Source: Burkholderia sp. Ax-1719
GTDB lineage: Bacteria; Pseudomonadota; Gammaproteobacteria; Burkholderiales; Burkholderiaceae
Reading direction: 5' to 3'
DNA: 64,000 nt
Assembly (NCBI RefSeq): GCF_011753055.1
Contig: NZ_VWWJ01000002.1
Span: 248,001 to 312,000 of the forward strand
The translations under genes and the position numbers were made by a program. This document shows, one piece after another, positions 25,499 to 34,723 of the stretch. Positions within the stretch are counted from its first letter, which is position 1. Each line of letters starts with the position of its first letter. Below the pieces are notes generated by a model. The model ran no database searches. It saw nothing but the letters and a program-made list of their open reading frames with translations, and had not been told where the DNA came from.

Positions 25499-28400
25499 TT
25501 ACTGTTCGGCGTCGGCGGGCTGGTCGAGCGCGGCTTCCTGCACGGCTTTTTTCGCTTTGCGGCGCGCGAGCCAGCCATGCACGATGGCGAACACCACGGG
25601 CACGAACATCAGCGTCGAAACAGTGCCGCACGCGAGGCCGCCAATCACGGCGCGCCCGAGCGGCGCGTTCTGTTCGCCGCCGTCACCCAGACCCAGCGCC
25701 ATCGGCAGCATGCCGATCAACATCGCCAGCGCCGTCATCATGACGGGGCGAAAGCGCGTGAAACCCGCCTGTTCAGCGGCCTCGAAGGGGGTTGCGCCTT
25801 GCGCAAGCCGTTCGCGCGCGGCGGTGACGACCAGAATGCTGTTGGCGGTCGCAATGCCGATACAAAGAATCGTCCCAGTGAGCGCGGGCACGCTGAGCGT
25901 GGTGTCGGTGGCAAACAGCATCCACACGATGCCCGCAAGCGATGCGGGCAGACCGCTGAGAATCACCAGAGGATCGAGCCACGACTGGAAGTTCACCACC
26001 ATCAGCAGATAAACGAGCGCGATAGCGAACGCGAGACCCATCAGGAGTCCGGAGAAAGCCTCGTGCATCGCCTGTACTTGACCGCGGATCACGATCGACG
26101 AGCCGGGCGGCAGCTTCGCTTTCTCGCTGTCCACGACCTTGGCGACGTCGGTTGCCACTGCGCCCAGGTCGCGCCCCTGCACCGCGCCAAAGATATCGAG
26201 CACCGGCTGCACGTTGTAGTGCGAGACCACGGCCTGCTGCGTGGCGCGCGAGAACGTGGCGAGCGAGCCGAGCAGATTCTGCACGGGCGCGTCATTGGCC
26301 GCGTTCTTCGCCGCGGCTGTGCTGACCGCGCTGGAACCCGTCAGCGGCAGATTCGCCAGCGCCTGCAGGGAATTCACGTCGTACTGCGGCATCATCACCA
26401 TCAGCGGATAGCTCACGCCGTTCTTCGGATCGAGCCAGAAGTTGGGCGTGGTTTGCGAGCTACCCGACAGCGCGATCAGCAGGTTCTGCGCGACGTCGCG
26501 TTGCAGCAGCCCCGCCTGCATCGCCTTGGTGCGATCGACGTCGATATTGATCGCGGGCGCGTCGCCGGGTTGCTGGATGCGTGCGTCGACCAGACCGCGC
26601 ACGTGGCGCAGCTTCGCGAGCAGATCATCGGCGACCACGCGGTTTGCGGCGAGCTTGTTGCCAACGATCTGGATATCGATCGGCGCGGGCAGGCCGAAGT
26701 TGAGGATCTGGCTAACGATATCGGCAGGCAGGAAAGCGAAGGTGACGCCGGGGAATTGTTTGGGCAACTGCGTGCGCAACTCGCTGACGTATTGAGCGGT
26801 CGGGCGATGGCCGGGCTTGAGCGAGACCATCACGTCGGCGTCGCCCGCGCCCACCGGGTCCGACGAATCGTAGGTGAGATTGATGCCGCTGACCGGCACG
26901 CCGATATTGTCGAGTATCGCGCCTTGTTCGCTGGCCGGAATGGTCTTGCGAATGGCGGCTTCGACCTGATCGGTGAGGCGCGCGGTCTGTTCGATGCGCG
27001 TGCCGGTGGGCGCACGCAGATGCAGACGGATTTCGCCGGTATCGACGCTGGGGAAAAAGTCGCGGCCTGTGAAAGCGAGAAGGGCGAGCGACGCCACGCA
27101 GCAGCCAAGAAATACCGGCACGAAGCGGCGGCGCTGCGCGATGGCGCGTGCGAGCGCCGCGCGATAGATCAGGCGCAACGCTTCGAAACGCGCCTCGAAG
27201 GCGCTCTGCAACGCTTGCAGGCGGGCAATCAGCGCATTCGTGGGACGCTTGTTGTGCGCGCGCGGCTTGAGCAGATAGAGCGCGAGCGTGGGCACCAGCG
27301 TCCGCGAGAAGAAGTACGACGCGCCCATCGCAAAGATCACGGCTTCGGCCATCGGCACGAACAGATAGTGCGCCACGCCGGTGAGCAGGAACATCGGCGC
27401 GAAGACGATGCAGATCGACAGCGTGGAGACGAAGGTGGGCACGGCGATTTCGCCGGAACCGTTGAGAATCGCGTCGTAAAGCGGTTCGCCGTTTTCCAGA
27501 TGATGGGTGATGTTCTCGATCGCGACCGTTGCGTCGTCAACCAGTATGCCGACCGCGAGCGCAAGCCCGCCCAGCGTCATGATGTTGATGGTCTGACCGA
27601 GTGCGGAGAGCGCGAGGATCGACGTGAGCACGGCCAGCGGAATCGACACGGCAATGATCAGCGTCGCGCGCCAACTGCCGAGAAACAGCAGGATCATCAG
27701 CGCGGTGAGGCAGGCGGCGATCAGCGCCTCGCGCACCACTCCGCCGATGGCCGATTTCACGAACACGGACTGGTCGCCCAGTGGCGTGATCGTGAGCGCC
27801 TTGGGCAGACCCGCCGCAATATGCGGCAACAGCGACTTGACCTGGCTGATGATCGACAGCGTGGACGTGCTGCCGGTCTTCTCGACCGTCAGCAGCGCCG
27901 CGCGCTTGCCGTCGCTGCGCACGATATTGGTTTGCGGCGCGTAGCCGTCACGCACGTGCGCCACGTCACGCACATACACCACGCTGCCGTTCACGGTTTT
28001 CACGGGCAGGTTGTTGAGCGCGGCCACGCTGTCGGTGCTGCCGTTCATCTGCACGTTGTATTCGCGCGTGCCGATTTTCGCGGTGCCGCCCGGCAGGATC
28101 AGGTTTTGTGCGTTGATGGCGTTGACCACGTCGAGCGGTGCGAGACCTTTGGCCTGCAGCGCATGCGGATCGATATCGACCATGATCTGCCGCACCTTGC
28201 CGCCGAACGGCAGCGGCACCGATGCGCCCTGCACGGTGGCCAGTTGTGTGCGGATAAAGCTGTTGCCCAGGTCGTACAACTGCTGCTCGGCGAGCGTTGC
28301 GCTTGAGAGTCCCAGTTGCAGGATCGGCACGGTCGAGGCGTTGTACGTGATGATGTTCGGCGGCAACGTGCCCGGCGGCAACACGCGCAGGATCGACGCC

Positions 28401-28738
28401 GAATTGCTGGCGGCCTGGGCGATCGCGCGGTTGATATCGGCGCCCGGATGGAAAAACACCTTGATCACCGAGACACCGTTGAGCGACTGCGATTCGATGT
28501 GCTCGATATCGTCGACGTCCGAGGTCAGCGCGCGCTCGTAGTTCGAGGTGATGCGCTGCGCCATGTCCTGCGCTGAAAAGCCGTTGTACGACCAGACGAT
28601 GCTGACGACGGGGATATCGATGTTGGGAAAGATATCGGTCGGTGTGCGCAGGATCGCGAGCGGGCCCGCGATCAGGATGAGAATCGCGAGCACGGCGAAG
28701 GTATACGGGCGGCGCAGGGCGAGCCGGACAATCCACAT
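25499..28738 (-). CDS. RND efflux pump, inner membrane permease (HAE1-like)
   Basis: 1079 residues from the ATG at 28738 (M-W-I-V-R-L-A-L-R-R-P-Y-T); the open frame upstream has no plausible start. The 12-helix RND architecture is clear: D-I-F-P-N-I-D-I-P-V-V-S after TM1, and G-I-L-V-D-D-A-T-V-A-I-E-N-I with the paired aspartates (401-402) of the proton relay in TM4. Those residues, plus the absence of CzcA-type metal motifs, favour an organic-substrate (HAE) pump, although the neighbouring two-component system is of the metal type. It is the first gene of the pump-adaptor-channel operon, and a candidate response-regulator box lies 115-130 bases upstream. Confidence 0.93.
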   Translation of the reverse strand: MWIVRLALRRPYTFAVLAILILIAGPLAILRTPTDIFPNIDIPVVSIVWSYNGFSAQDMAQRITSNYERALTSDVDDIEHIESQSLNGVSVIKVFFHPGADINRAIAQAASNSASILRVLPPGTLPPNIITYNASTVPILQLGLSSATLAEQQLYDLGNSFIRTQLATVQGASVPLPFGGKVRQIMVDIDPHALQAKGLAPLDVVNAINAQNLILPGGTAKIGTREYNVQMNGSTDSVAALNNLPVKTVNGSVVYVRDVAHVRDGYAPQTNIVRSDGKRAALLTVEKTGSTSTLSIISQVKSLLPHIAAGLPKALTITPLGDQSVFVKSAIGGVVREALIAACLTALMILLFLGSWRATLIIAVSIPLAVLTSILALSALGQTINIMTLGGLALAVGILVDDATVAIENITHHLENGEPLYDAILNGSGEIAVPTFVSTLSICIVFAPMFLLTGVAHYLFVPMAEAVIFAMGASYFFSRTLVPTLALYLLKPRAHNKRPTNALIARLQALQSAFEARFEALRLIYRAALARAIAQRRRFVPVFLGCCVASLALLAFTGRDFFPSVDTGEIRLHLRAPTGTRIEQTARLTDQVEAAIRKTIPASEQGAILDNIGVPVSGINLTYDSSDPVGAGDADVMVSLKPGHRPTAQYVSELRTQLPKQFPGVTFAFLPADIVSQILNFGLPAPIDIQIVGNKLAANRVVADDLLAKLRHVRGLVDARIQQPGDAPAINIDVDRTKAMQAGLLQRDVAQNLLIALSGSSQTTPNFWLDPKNGVSYPLMVMMPQYDVNSLQALANLPLTGSSAVSTAAAKNAANDAPVQNLLGSLATFSRATQQAVVSHYNVQPVLDIFGAVQGRDLGAVATDVAKVVDSEKAKLPPGSSIVIRGQVQAMHEAFSGLLMGLAFAIALVYLLMVVNFQSWLDPLVILSGLPASLAGIVWMLFATDTTLSVPALTGTILCIGIATANSILVVTAARERLAQGATPFEAAEQAGFTRFRPVMMTALAMLIGMLPMALGLGDGGEQNAPLGRAVIGGLACGTVSTLMFVPVVFAIVHGWLARRKAKKAVQEAALDQPADAEQ

Positions 28739-29101
28739 AACGAACCTGTATGAGCGTGAAGTTGCGCATTCCGGTGCTGGTGCAGCCGGCGCGCGCGACG
28801 GTATGGAGGTTCGCAGTCTGCGGGTGAAGGCTTTGCCGGACGCTGACCGGCGGATTACGAATTTGAAATGTAGGGCGCGATCTATGCGAGATCGACCGGA
28901 CGAGGCCGACGAAGGCTTTTTGTATCGCCGTGTATCTGCGGCGTAGACAGACACGCAGGCTTGCAGAAGGGGCGGTGAGCGGACACAAGCGGGATACGTC
29001 GGGGCGTTCAAATACATCCAAGCCAGTCAACTGCATCGCAAGAGCGATCAAACCGATGACTGGACCGCTGAATCCCTTACTCAACTCGCTGGAGAAAAGC
29101 C
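28739..29101. promoter_or_regulatory. 363-base divergent promoter region of RND operon and DUF4148 gene
   Basis: No gene was found. The segment at 28854-28930 is less GC-rich than its surroundings and holds the motif shared with 20126-20140. I saw no clear sigma-70 promoter on either strand. Confidence 0.5.
28851..28869 (-). promoter_or_regulatory. Candidate metal-type response-regulator box (copy 2)
   Basis: CGGATTACGAATTTG is identical to 20126-20140. With the next four bases it forms the imperfect palindrome ATTACGAATTTGAAAT. It lies 113 bases or more upstream of the RND pump start. The two copies flank the response-regulator/kinase genes. Confidence 0.6.
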
Positions 29102-29437
29102 ATGAAACTCGTTCAAGCCCTGCTCGTCGCTGTTGCCGTTGCCGTTCCTGCCGTGTCGTTCGCACAATCGAACGAACCGCTGACCCGCGCCCAGGTGCGT
29201 GCCGAACTCGTGCAACTGGAAAAGGCGGGTTACAACCCGGCCGCCGATTACACGCAATATCCGCAGAATCTGCAGGCCGCCCAGGCGCGTGTCGATGCGC
29301 AGAACCAGGCGGCGGCCTCGGCTTATGGTTCGGGCTCGAATGGTCATTCGGCGGCGGGCGCGCGCGTGGTGCACGGCACGGCAGACAATGATCAGAACGA
29401 TGTGGTGGGTCTGGAGCCGATCTACGGGCACTCCTGA
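29102..29437 (+). CDS. DUF4148 domain small exported protein
   Basis: 111 residues. A Sec signal peptide (K-L-V-Q-A-L-L-V-A-V-A-V-A-V-P-A-V-S-F-A-Q) is followed by L-T-R-A-Q-V-R-A-E-L-V-Q-L-E-K-A-G-Y-N-P and D-Y-T-Q-Y-P-Q-N-L-Q-A-A-Q-A-R, the DUF4148 pattern widespread in Burkholderiaceae. The start has GGAGAAAAGCC before it. The C-terminal 30 residues are Gly/Ser/His-rich and probably disordered. The function is unknown. It is convergent with the TolC-family gene ending at 29454, with a 16-base gap. Confidence 0.9.
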   Translation: MKLVQALLVAVAVAVPAVSFAQSNEPLTRAQVRAELVQLEKAGYNPAADYTQYPQNLQAAQARVDAQNQAAASAYGSGSNGHSAAGARVVHGTADNDQNDVVGLEPIYGHS

Positions 29438-29453
29438 GCCTGCGTGTGTCGCT

Positions 29454-31049
29454 TCAATCGCCCTGCCAGGCGGCGTCTGCGCCCGGCGGGGCGCTGCCTA
29501 TTTCGCCCGTGGCGAGCGCAAGCGACGCGGCGGCGGACAGCGCGGCGCTGTAGCTGTCCGCGTAGGCGTTCTGTGCGGCGAGCAACTGGTTCTGCGCGAG
29601 CAGCGCGTCGGTGATCGAACCCACGCCGTGCCGATAGGCCGCGAACGCCGCGTCGTAAGTCGTTTGCGTCGCATCGAGCAGCGCTTTTGCCGCGCTGTTC
29701 GAAGCGAGGCTGGTCGTGAGCGCATTCTGTGCTGAGACGATCTGGCGCACGGCTTCATCGCGCGTGTGCGTGGATTTTGCAGTGGCGCTGTCGGCGTCGT
29801 TGCGCGCCTGCATCAGCACAGCGGAGCGCAGGCCGCCGTCGTAGAGCGGAATGGTCACGCCCAGAAAGATGCTGCCGCTGCGGCGGCTGCCGTTCAGATT
29901 GACCGTGGCGGCCTGGTCGCCAATTGGCGGGATCGCCGTGATCGCTGTCGTGCCCGTGCCGTAGGCCGCCGACGCGGAGAGAAACACCTTCGGCATGAAT
30001 GCCGCTTCGGCCGCGCGAATCTTTGCCTGGTTGGCCTGTTCGAGCGCGTAGGCGCTTTGCACGTCCGGGCGGCGCGCGATGGCGTCCGAGACGATCTCGT
30101 CGACCGGGCGCTGCATCGTGGGCGAAAGCGTGCGCGGCGGCAGCGCCGCAATCGTCGGCTTCGATAGCGGCGAAATGCCGAGCGCCGCGACGAGGTTCAG
30201 ATAGCTGTCGCTCGCGAGGCCATCGGCCTGCACTTTGGCGAGATTCGCCTGGGCACGGTTCTGGTTGGCCTGGGCGAGTTCGACCACGGTGCCGACGCCC
30301 TGCTTGAGACGCGCGCGTGCCGCGGCGAGGATGCCATCCGCGTTGTCGAGCGCCTGCTGCGTGGTGCGCGCACGGGCCGAGGCGGCCTCGTACGTGTAGT
30401 ACGCGACGCTCACATCGTGGATCACCTGCTGATGGACGGCAGTGAAGGCGATGTTCGCCGCGAGCGATAGCTGGTTCGCGGCATCGACGCGCGCGCGACG
30501 GCCGCCGAAGTCGAACAGCAGCCATTGCAGCGCGAGCACCGACACCGTGCCGTGAATGTCGGTACTCGTGGAGGTGGTGCCGAGCAGCGTCGTGGTCGAA
30601 CCGCTCGCTGCCGTGTAGCCGCCCATCGCCGTCGCGGTGAGTTGCGGCAGATAGGCGGTTCTGGCGATGCCAGCGGCAAGCGCTGCGTTGCGGGCGTCGT
30701 TCCAGGCGATGCGCGTGAACGGATTGGTCGACTCTGCCATGTCGATCAGTTCGGGCAGCGTGTACGCGTGGTTGACGTCGAGCGGCGCTGCGGGTTCGAT
30801 GCTCGATAAGGCTGCGCTGCGCGGCAGGGTGTAGGCGTCGTGCTTTGTCGCGTGATCGGCCAGATGCAGCGGCGGCCCTGGGACGATGTTGCCCGCGGTA
30901 TCGGTTTGCGGCTGCCAGGGACGGTCGGCGGCGGGCGGCGCGAGATCGAGCGAAGAGGTTGCGCAACCGGCGAGCGCGCTTGCTGCGAACGCCAGCGCTA
31001 GAGCGACGGCCAGCGGGGTCGAACGCGGCGTCGGGTCAGGGGCGCGCAT
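29454..31049 (-). CDS. TolC-family outer membrane efflux lipoprotein
   Basis: 531 residues. A lipoprotein signal ends A-S-A-L-A-G-C-A-T-S-S. OEP domains follow: Y-T-L-P-E-L-I-D-M-A-E-S-T-N-P, N-D-A-R-N-A-A-L-A-A-G, and R-P-D-V-Q-S-A-Y-A-L-E-Q-A-N-Q-A-K-I-R. The gene overlaps the FUSC gene by 14 bases, so it is the outer membrane channel of the YtcA-HlyD-FUSC exporter. Together these form a four-gene operon read from 34409 down to 29454. Confidence 0.92.
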   Translation of the reverse strand: MRAPDPTPRSTPLAVALALAFAASALAGCATSSLDLAPPAADRPWQPQTDTAGNIVPGPPLHLADHATKHDAYTLPRSAALSSIEPAAPLDVNHAYTLPELIDMAESTNPFTRIAWNDARNAALAAGIARTAYLPQLTATAMGGYTAASGSTTTLLGTTSTSTDIHGTVSVLALQWLLFDFGGRRARVDAANQLSLAANIAFTAVHQQVIHDVSVAYYTYEAASARARTTQQALDNADGILAAARARLKQGVGTVVELAQANQNRAQANLAKVQADGLASDSYLNLVAALGISPLSKPTIAALPPRTLSPTMQRPVDEIVSDAIARRPDVQSAYALEQANQAKIRAAEAAFMPKVFLSASAAYGTGTTAITAIPPIGDQAATVNLNGSRRSGSIFLGVTIPLYDGGLRSAVLMQARNDADSATAKSTHTRDEAVRQIVSAQNALTTSLASNSAAKALLDATQTTYDAAFAAYRHGVGSITDALLAQNQLLAAQNAYADSYSAALSAAASLALATGEIGSAPPGADAAWQGD

Positions 31050-33087
31050 CGGGCGGCGTCTCCTCGTGCGGGGCGGGCGTGGCGCTCGCCGCGATGCGGT
31101 CGTAGCGTTGCGCGATGAGTTTGAGCAGCGCTTCGATGTCCGGGGCGGAGGCGGAATCGGTTCGGGATGTCGCCGGGGCGGGTCGAGTGGCCTCGCCTTC
31201 GGGCGCGAGTTGCAGCGCTATCTCCTTCAGTCGCGCCTCGCCCGCTGCGCCCGCCTTTCCGGCCGCCAGAAACAGCGGCGCTTCCAGCGCGCCCAGTGCG
31301 GTGAGCGCGCGCCGCCGGCTGGCGATCCAGGCTGGCGCGGGGCGCACCCACGAAGGCTCGTAATGAATCAGCCCGAGGTTCTGGCGCAGCCCGCCGTAAT
31401 CGGCCAGCGCCGTGGCGGTCAACGTCCGGCGCGTAGCGACGTCGGTGGCATGGGCGATGCGCGTCCATTGCGCGACCAGCTTTGCCAGCGCCGCGTCGAT
31501 ACTTCCCGCGATGCTCACTGGCCAGACGCGTGTGAACACCAGATAGATCACGACATTGCCGATCAGAATGCCAATCGCGCGGTCGCGCGCCAGCGTCAGG
31601 TCGAACGCGGGCGCGGCGCCCTGGATCACGCAGAGGAAGAACGCGAAGGCGATCTGCATGCCCGCGTAGGCGATGCGCGGCGAACCCATCGCCACCCATC
31701 CGGCCAGCCATGCGCCCGCGAAAACGAGCGCCATCAACTGCCACGCGGTGGTCAGCATGGGCGTGACGAACACGATGGCGGCCGTGCCCAGTGCCGCGCC
31801 AATCAGACAGCCCGCGATCCGCAGCGTGAGTTTCTCGACGGTTTCCGCCGTAGTGCCGAGCGACACCATATAGCAGGTGATGAAGCAGGTATGGATGCCC
31901 TGCCAATCCAGCTGCTGATAGAGCAGGTAGCAGAACATCGCCGCTGCCGTCGTCTTGAGGGCGTAGCGGACGTGGTCGGGGTTGGTGAAAGCATCGGCGT
32001 CGAAAAAGCCTTTGCGCGCGGGCTTTTCTTGCGCGGGCGAGGGCGCTGGAGCAGGGGCTTCCGGCGCGATGGCGAAATGTGCCAGTGCTGCGCGTAGATC
32101 CGCGAGTACGATGGCGGCCAGCGGCGTGAGTGCTTTTTCATCCGCGGCAGGGACCGTGATGTCGACGGGATAGCCGCCTGCTTCGAGCATCGCGGCCATT
32201 TGCATGAAGGTATCGACGAATGGCGCGGCGCTGGCGGGCGGCAACTGCGCAGCGGGCTCGCTTGCGGCAAGGTCGGTGGCGATCAGGATCGCCGTGGTGG
32301 ACGCGGTGGCCTGGCGCAGCGCGGCGGCGTCGGCGGGTTTCAGGCTGCCTTCGAGCGTGGCGAGCTTCAGCCACGTCATGATCTGATGGTCGCCTTCGCG
32401 CAGGCTGGCTTCGAAGGCGGCGCGCCCGGCGGCGTCCGCGTTATCGGTCAGACAGGCGGCAGCGAGCTTCAAACGCCGCGCGAGCGTCGCGCACGCCAGG
32501 CGCCGCGGCGATGGCCCGATCAGCAGGTTCATCACGATTGCCAGACCAATCGGGATCGACACGAACAGCCACGCATACAACAGGCCCCGTGTGGCCGCTT
32601 CGCCCACGGGCGCCAGACCGAGCTCATCCAGCCCGAAGCCGACGATCATGGCGACGATCGCCCCCACCGGCCGCAGCTTGCTGGCGGAAGTTACGAATAG
32701 TAATCCGAACGAAAGCAGCGCCATATAGCCGACCCGCAGCGCGGGCACGTCGATGGAGAAGATCGCGAAGACCATCACGATGCCGATGATCACGGTGACG
32801 AGCAGGAACAGCGCGCACGACATGACGACGCTCGTGACCCGGTCCGGACGATTCAGAAAGAACACGATATAAGCCGATGTCGCGGCTTCGGGCGTGCCAT
32901 ACGCGCTGTTGACGAGCGCGGTGAGCGCGCAGATCAGCGCGATACGCGTGACGATCGATGCACGCCCTGGAAACGGCGCAAGCAGCCGGATGATCTCGCG
33001 CGGTCGCGGCGCGTTGACGTCGCCCGCCAGGCTGGCGCGCAACCCTTCGCGTTCTCCCGCGCGCAGTTCAGCGGCAGGACTGGCCAT
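31036..33087 (-). CDS. FUSC-family inner membrane exporter (AaeB-like)
   Basis: 683 residues with two blocks of about five to six membrane helices (roughly 35-185 and 395-530) separated by a soluble region, the FUSC/AaeB architecture. F-F-D-A-D-A-F-T-N-P-D-H-V-R-Y-A-L-K-T precedes the second membrane block and is characteristic. AaeB relatives export aromatic carboxylates, fusaric acid or other weak acids with an HlyD adaptor. It overlaps the adaptor gene by 20 bases and the channel gene by 14. The substrate is not determined. Confidence 0.92.
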   Translation of the reverse strand: MASPAAELRAGEREGLRASLAGDVNAPRPREIIRLLAPFPGRASIVTRIALICALTALVNSAYGTPEAATSAYIVFFLNRPDRVTSVVMSCALFLLVTVIIGIVMVFAIFSIDVPALRVGYMALLSFGLLFVTSASKLRPVGAIVAMIVGFGLDELGLAPVGEAATRGLLYAWLFVSIPIGLAIVMNLLIGPSPRRLACATLARRLKLAAACLTDNADAAGRAAFEASLREGDHQIMTWLKLATLEGSLKPADAAALRQATASTTAILIATDLAASEPAAQLPPASAAPFVDTFMQMAAMLEAGGYPVDITVPAADEKALTPLAAIVLADLRAALAHFAIAPEAPAPAPSPAQEKPARKGFFDADAFTNPDHVRYALKTTAAAMFCYLLYQQLDWQGIHTCFITCYMVSLGTTAETVEKLTLRIAGCLIGAALGTAAIVFVTPMLTTAWQLMALVFAGAWLAGWVAMGSPRIAYAGMQIAFAFFLCVIQGAAPAFDLTLARDRAIGILIGNVVIYLVFTRVWPVSIAGSIDAALAKLVAQWTRIAHATDVATRRTLTATALADYGGLRQNLGLIHYEPSWVRPAPAWIASRRRALTALGALEAPLFLAAGKAGAAGEARLKEIALQLAPEGEATRPAPATSRTDSASAPDIEALLKLIAQRYDRIAASATPAPHEETPPDARP

Positions 33088-34120
33088 GGCGCACCTCGAC
33101 GATTGCGCTCGCGCCGATCCGCACCAGCTTCGCGGGCGGCGCCTCGATGCGCACCCGCACCGGAAAGCGCTGCGAAACCCGCACCCAGTTCACCGATTGC
33201 TGCACATAGGGCAGGCTGTGCGGGATATTGATGCGGTCGGTATCGGCGATGCCCGCGCCGATGCCGATGACCTTGCCGCTCATCGCCTGTCTGCGGTCGA
33301 TCATCGAGTACACGGTCGCGCAGTCGCCAAGGTCGATTGCGCCCAGCGCGGTCTCGCGGAAGTTCGCCACGGCGAACCATTCGCCCGCGTGAATCAGCGT
33401 GAAAATCGATTGATTCGGCGCGACGGTTTCGCCCGCGAGAATCGAAAGACCCGTGACATAGCCTTCGAACGGTGCGCGCACGATCGTGTCGTCGAGTGCG
33501 TGCTGGGCGCGCGCCAGCGCCGCTTCGCGCGCGTGCAGGGAGGCGATGGCGTCGGCGTCGTCGCCGATGGTTTGCGCCGAGGACTTTTGCTGCACTTTGG
33601 CCTGCTCCAGCGATACGCTGGCGTCGCGCTGTGCGACGACCGCCTGATCGAACTGCTGCGCAGACACGTAGCCTTGCGCCGCAAGCGGGCGCAAGCGCTC
33701 GACGCTGCGGGCGGCGAGGTCGTAGTTGTGCGTGGCGCGCCGGGTCTGATCGGCGGCGAGCGCGGCGTTCGACGTTTCGCCTATCACAGAGCGTCTGCGT
33801 GTGGCCAGCGCCGCGCGTGCGACTTCGACTTCGGCTTGTGCCTGCTGGACCGCCAGACGGTACGGCACGGGATCGATTTCGAACAGGATGTCGCCCTTCG
33901 CGACGTGCGCGTTCTCTTCCACCGGCACCCGCACGATGCGCCCGCCCACCGGCGAGGCGACGTGCACGACATCGGCATCGATGCTGGCGTCGTCAGTCGA
34001 GGGATAGCGCGTGGAGCGGTCGTAGGCATACCAGAGCGCCGCCGCGCCCAGCACGACGATCACGGCCGCGATGGCGCGGCCTTTCCAGGCGGGTGCGGCG
34101 GGCGCGCCAGCCATTTTCAT
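33068..34120 (-). CDS. HlyD/EmrA-family periplasmic adaptor of FUSC exporter
   Basis: 350 residues. One N-terminal membrane anchor (A-I-A-A-V-I-V-V-L-G-A-A-A-L-W) precedes D-A-S-I-D-A-D-V-V-H-V-A-S-P-V-G-G-R-I, the biotinyl-lipoyl-like signature of EmrA/AaeA proteins. A long helical hairpin and D-D-T-I-V-R-A-P-F-E-G-Y-V-T-G follow. It bridges the FUSC protein and the TolC-family channel. It starts one base after the YtcA stop and its end overlaps the FUSC start by 20 bases. Confidence 0.93.
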   Translation of the reverse strand: MKMAGAPAAPAWKGRAIAAVIVVLGAAALWYAYDRSTRYPSTDDASIDADVVHVASPVGGRIVRVPVEENAHVAKGDILFEIDPVPYRLAVQQAQAEVEVARAALATRRRSVIGETSNAALAADQTRRATHNYDLAARSVERLRPLAAQGYVSAQQFDQAVVAQRDASVSLEQAKVQQKSSAQTIGDDADAIASLHAREAALARAQHALDDTIVRAPFEGYVTGLSILAGETVAPNQSIFTLIHAGEWFAVANFRETALGAIDLGDCATVYSMIDRRQAMSGKVIGIGAGIADTDRINIPHSLPYVQQSVNWVRVSQRFPVRVRIEAPPAKLVRIGASAIVEVRHGQSCR

Positions 34121-34121
34121 C

Positions 34122-34409
34122 TCAGCGCGCCCCCGTGCCCATCAGCCAGACCAACACCCCGACGATGACGCCGATGGCGGTGCACACGGATAACTGGTAC
34201 GGCACCGTGTGGGCCCAGCCGGTCTTGACGAATACGCGATGGGCGATCAACGCACCCACTACGCCCGCGATGGCGCTGGTCAGCCAGAAGGGGAAGTACG
34301 CGCCGAAAAGCGCGAAGGACGGTGCGCCGCGCGCGGCGCAGCCAGCAAGCGTGACGGTTGCCAGTAGTGAACAGGCGGTAGCGGATCTGGGCCATGTACG
34401 TTGTTTCAT
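34122..34409 (-). CDS. YtcA-family small membrane lipoprotein
   Basis: 95 residues. A lipobox (L-L-A-T-V-T-L-A-G-C) is followed by A-R-G-A-P-S-F-A-L-F-G-A-Y-F-P-F-W and two membrane helices, matching the YtcA family that often leads FUSC/HlyD operons, in the place of AaeX or DUF1656. It is first in the exporter operon. The molecular role is unknown; a small accessory subunit of the exporter is the usual assumption. Confidence 0.85.
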   Translation of the reverse strand: MKQRTWPRSATACSLLATVTLAGCAARGAPSFALFGAYFPFWLTSAIAGVVGALIAHRVFVKTGWAHTVPYQLSVCTAIGVIVGVLVWLMGTGAR

Positions 34410-34723
34410 CGCTTGCGTGACTGGAACAAGAACTGGATACCCACTCGTCTGCCTTTACCTGCAATTGGCTGACGTATTGGCTTGATGCTGTTTCGGCTTG
34501 CGTATGTCCGGATGAGGTTCGTATGTGCGGCTTACAGCTTGCTTCGATATGCTGTGCTGAGTGCGGTACTGGGCGGCGAGGCTCCTCATCATAGCGCAGC
34601 CTATGTTGCGCGGCTTGCTGGCGGTATTCGTACCGTTGTCATAGACGAACGCGCGTTCGTTCGTGCGTCGCTCCTACGTGTGCGCAACCTGCGCGACGAG
34701 GACAGTCTGGTAGAAGCCCGTCA
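34410..34723. other. 314-base intergenic region upstream of FUSC exporter operon
   Basis: No gene seen. Two direct copies of ATTGGCT (34464-34470 and 34476-34482, 12-base period) lie about 60-70 bases before the YtcA start and could be half-sites for a regulator. A short hairpin GCGCA-GGT-TGCGC follows the OYE gene end on the minus strand. Nothing else is recognisable. Confidence 0.4.

Noticed and set aside
25577..28306. 909-codon open frame on the plus strand, antisense to the RND pump gene
   Set aside because: It is a shadow of a highly GC-biased gene; composition is Arg/His/Gly-rich without any domain, and the minus-strand RND protein is unmistakable.
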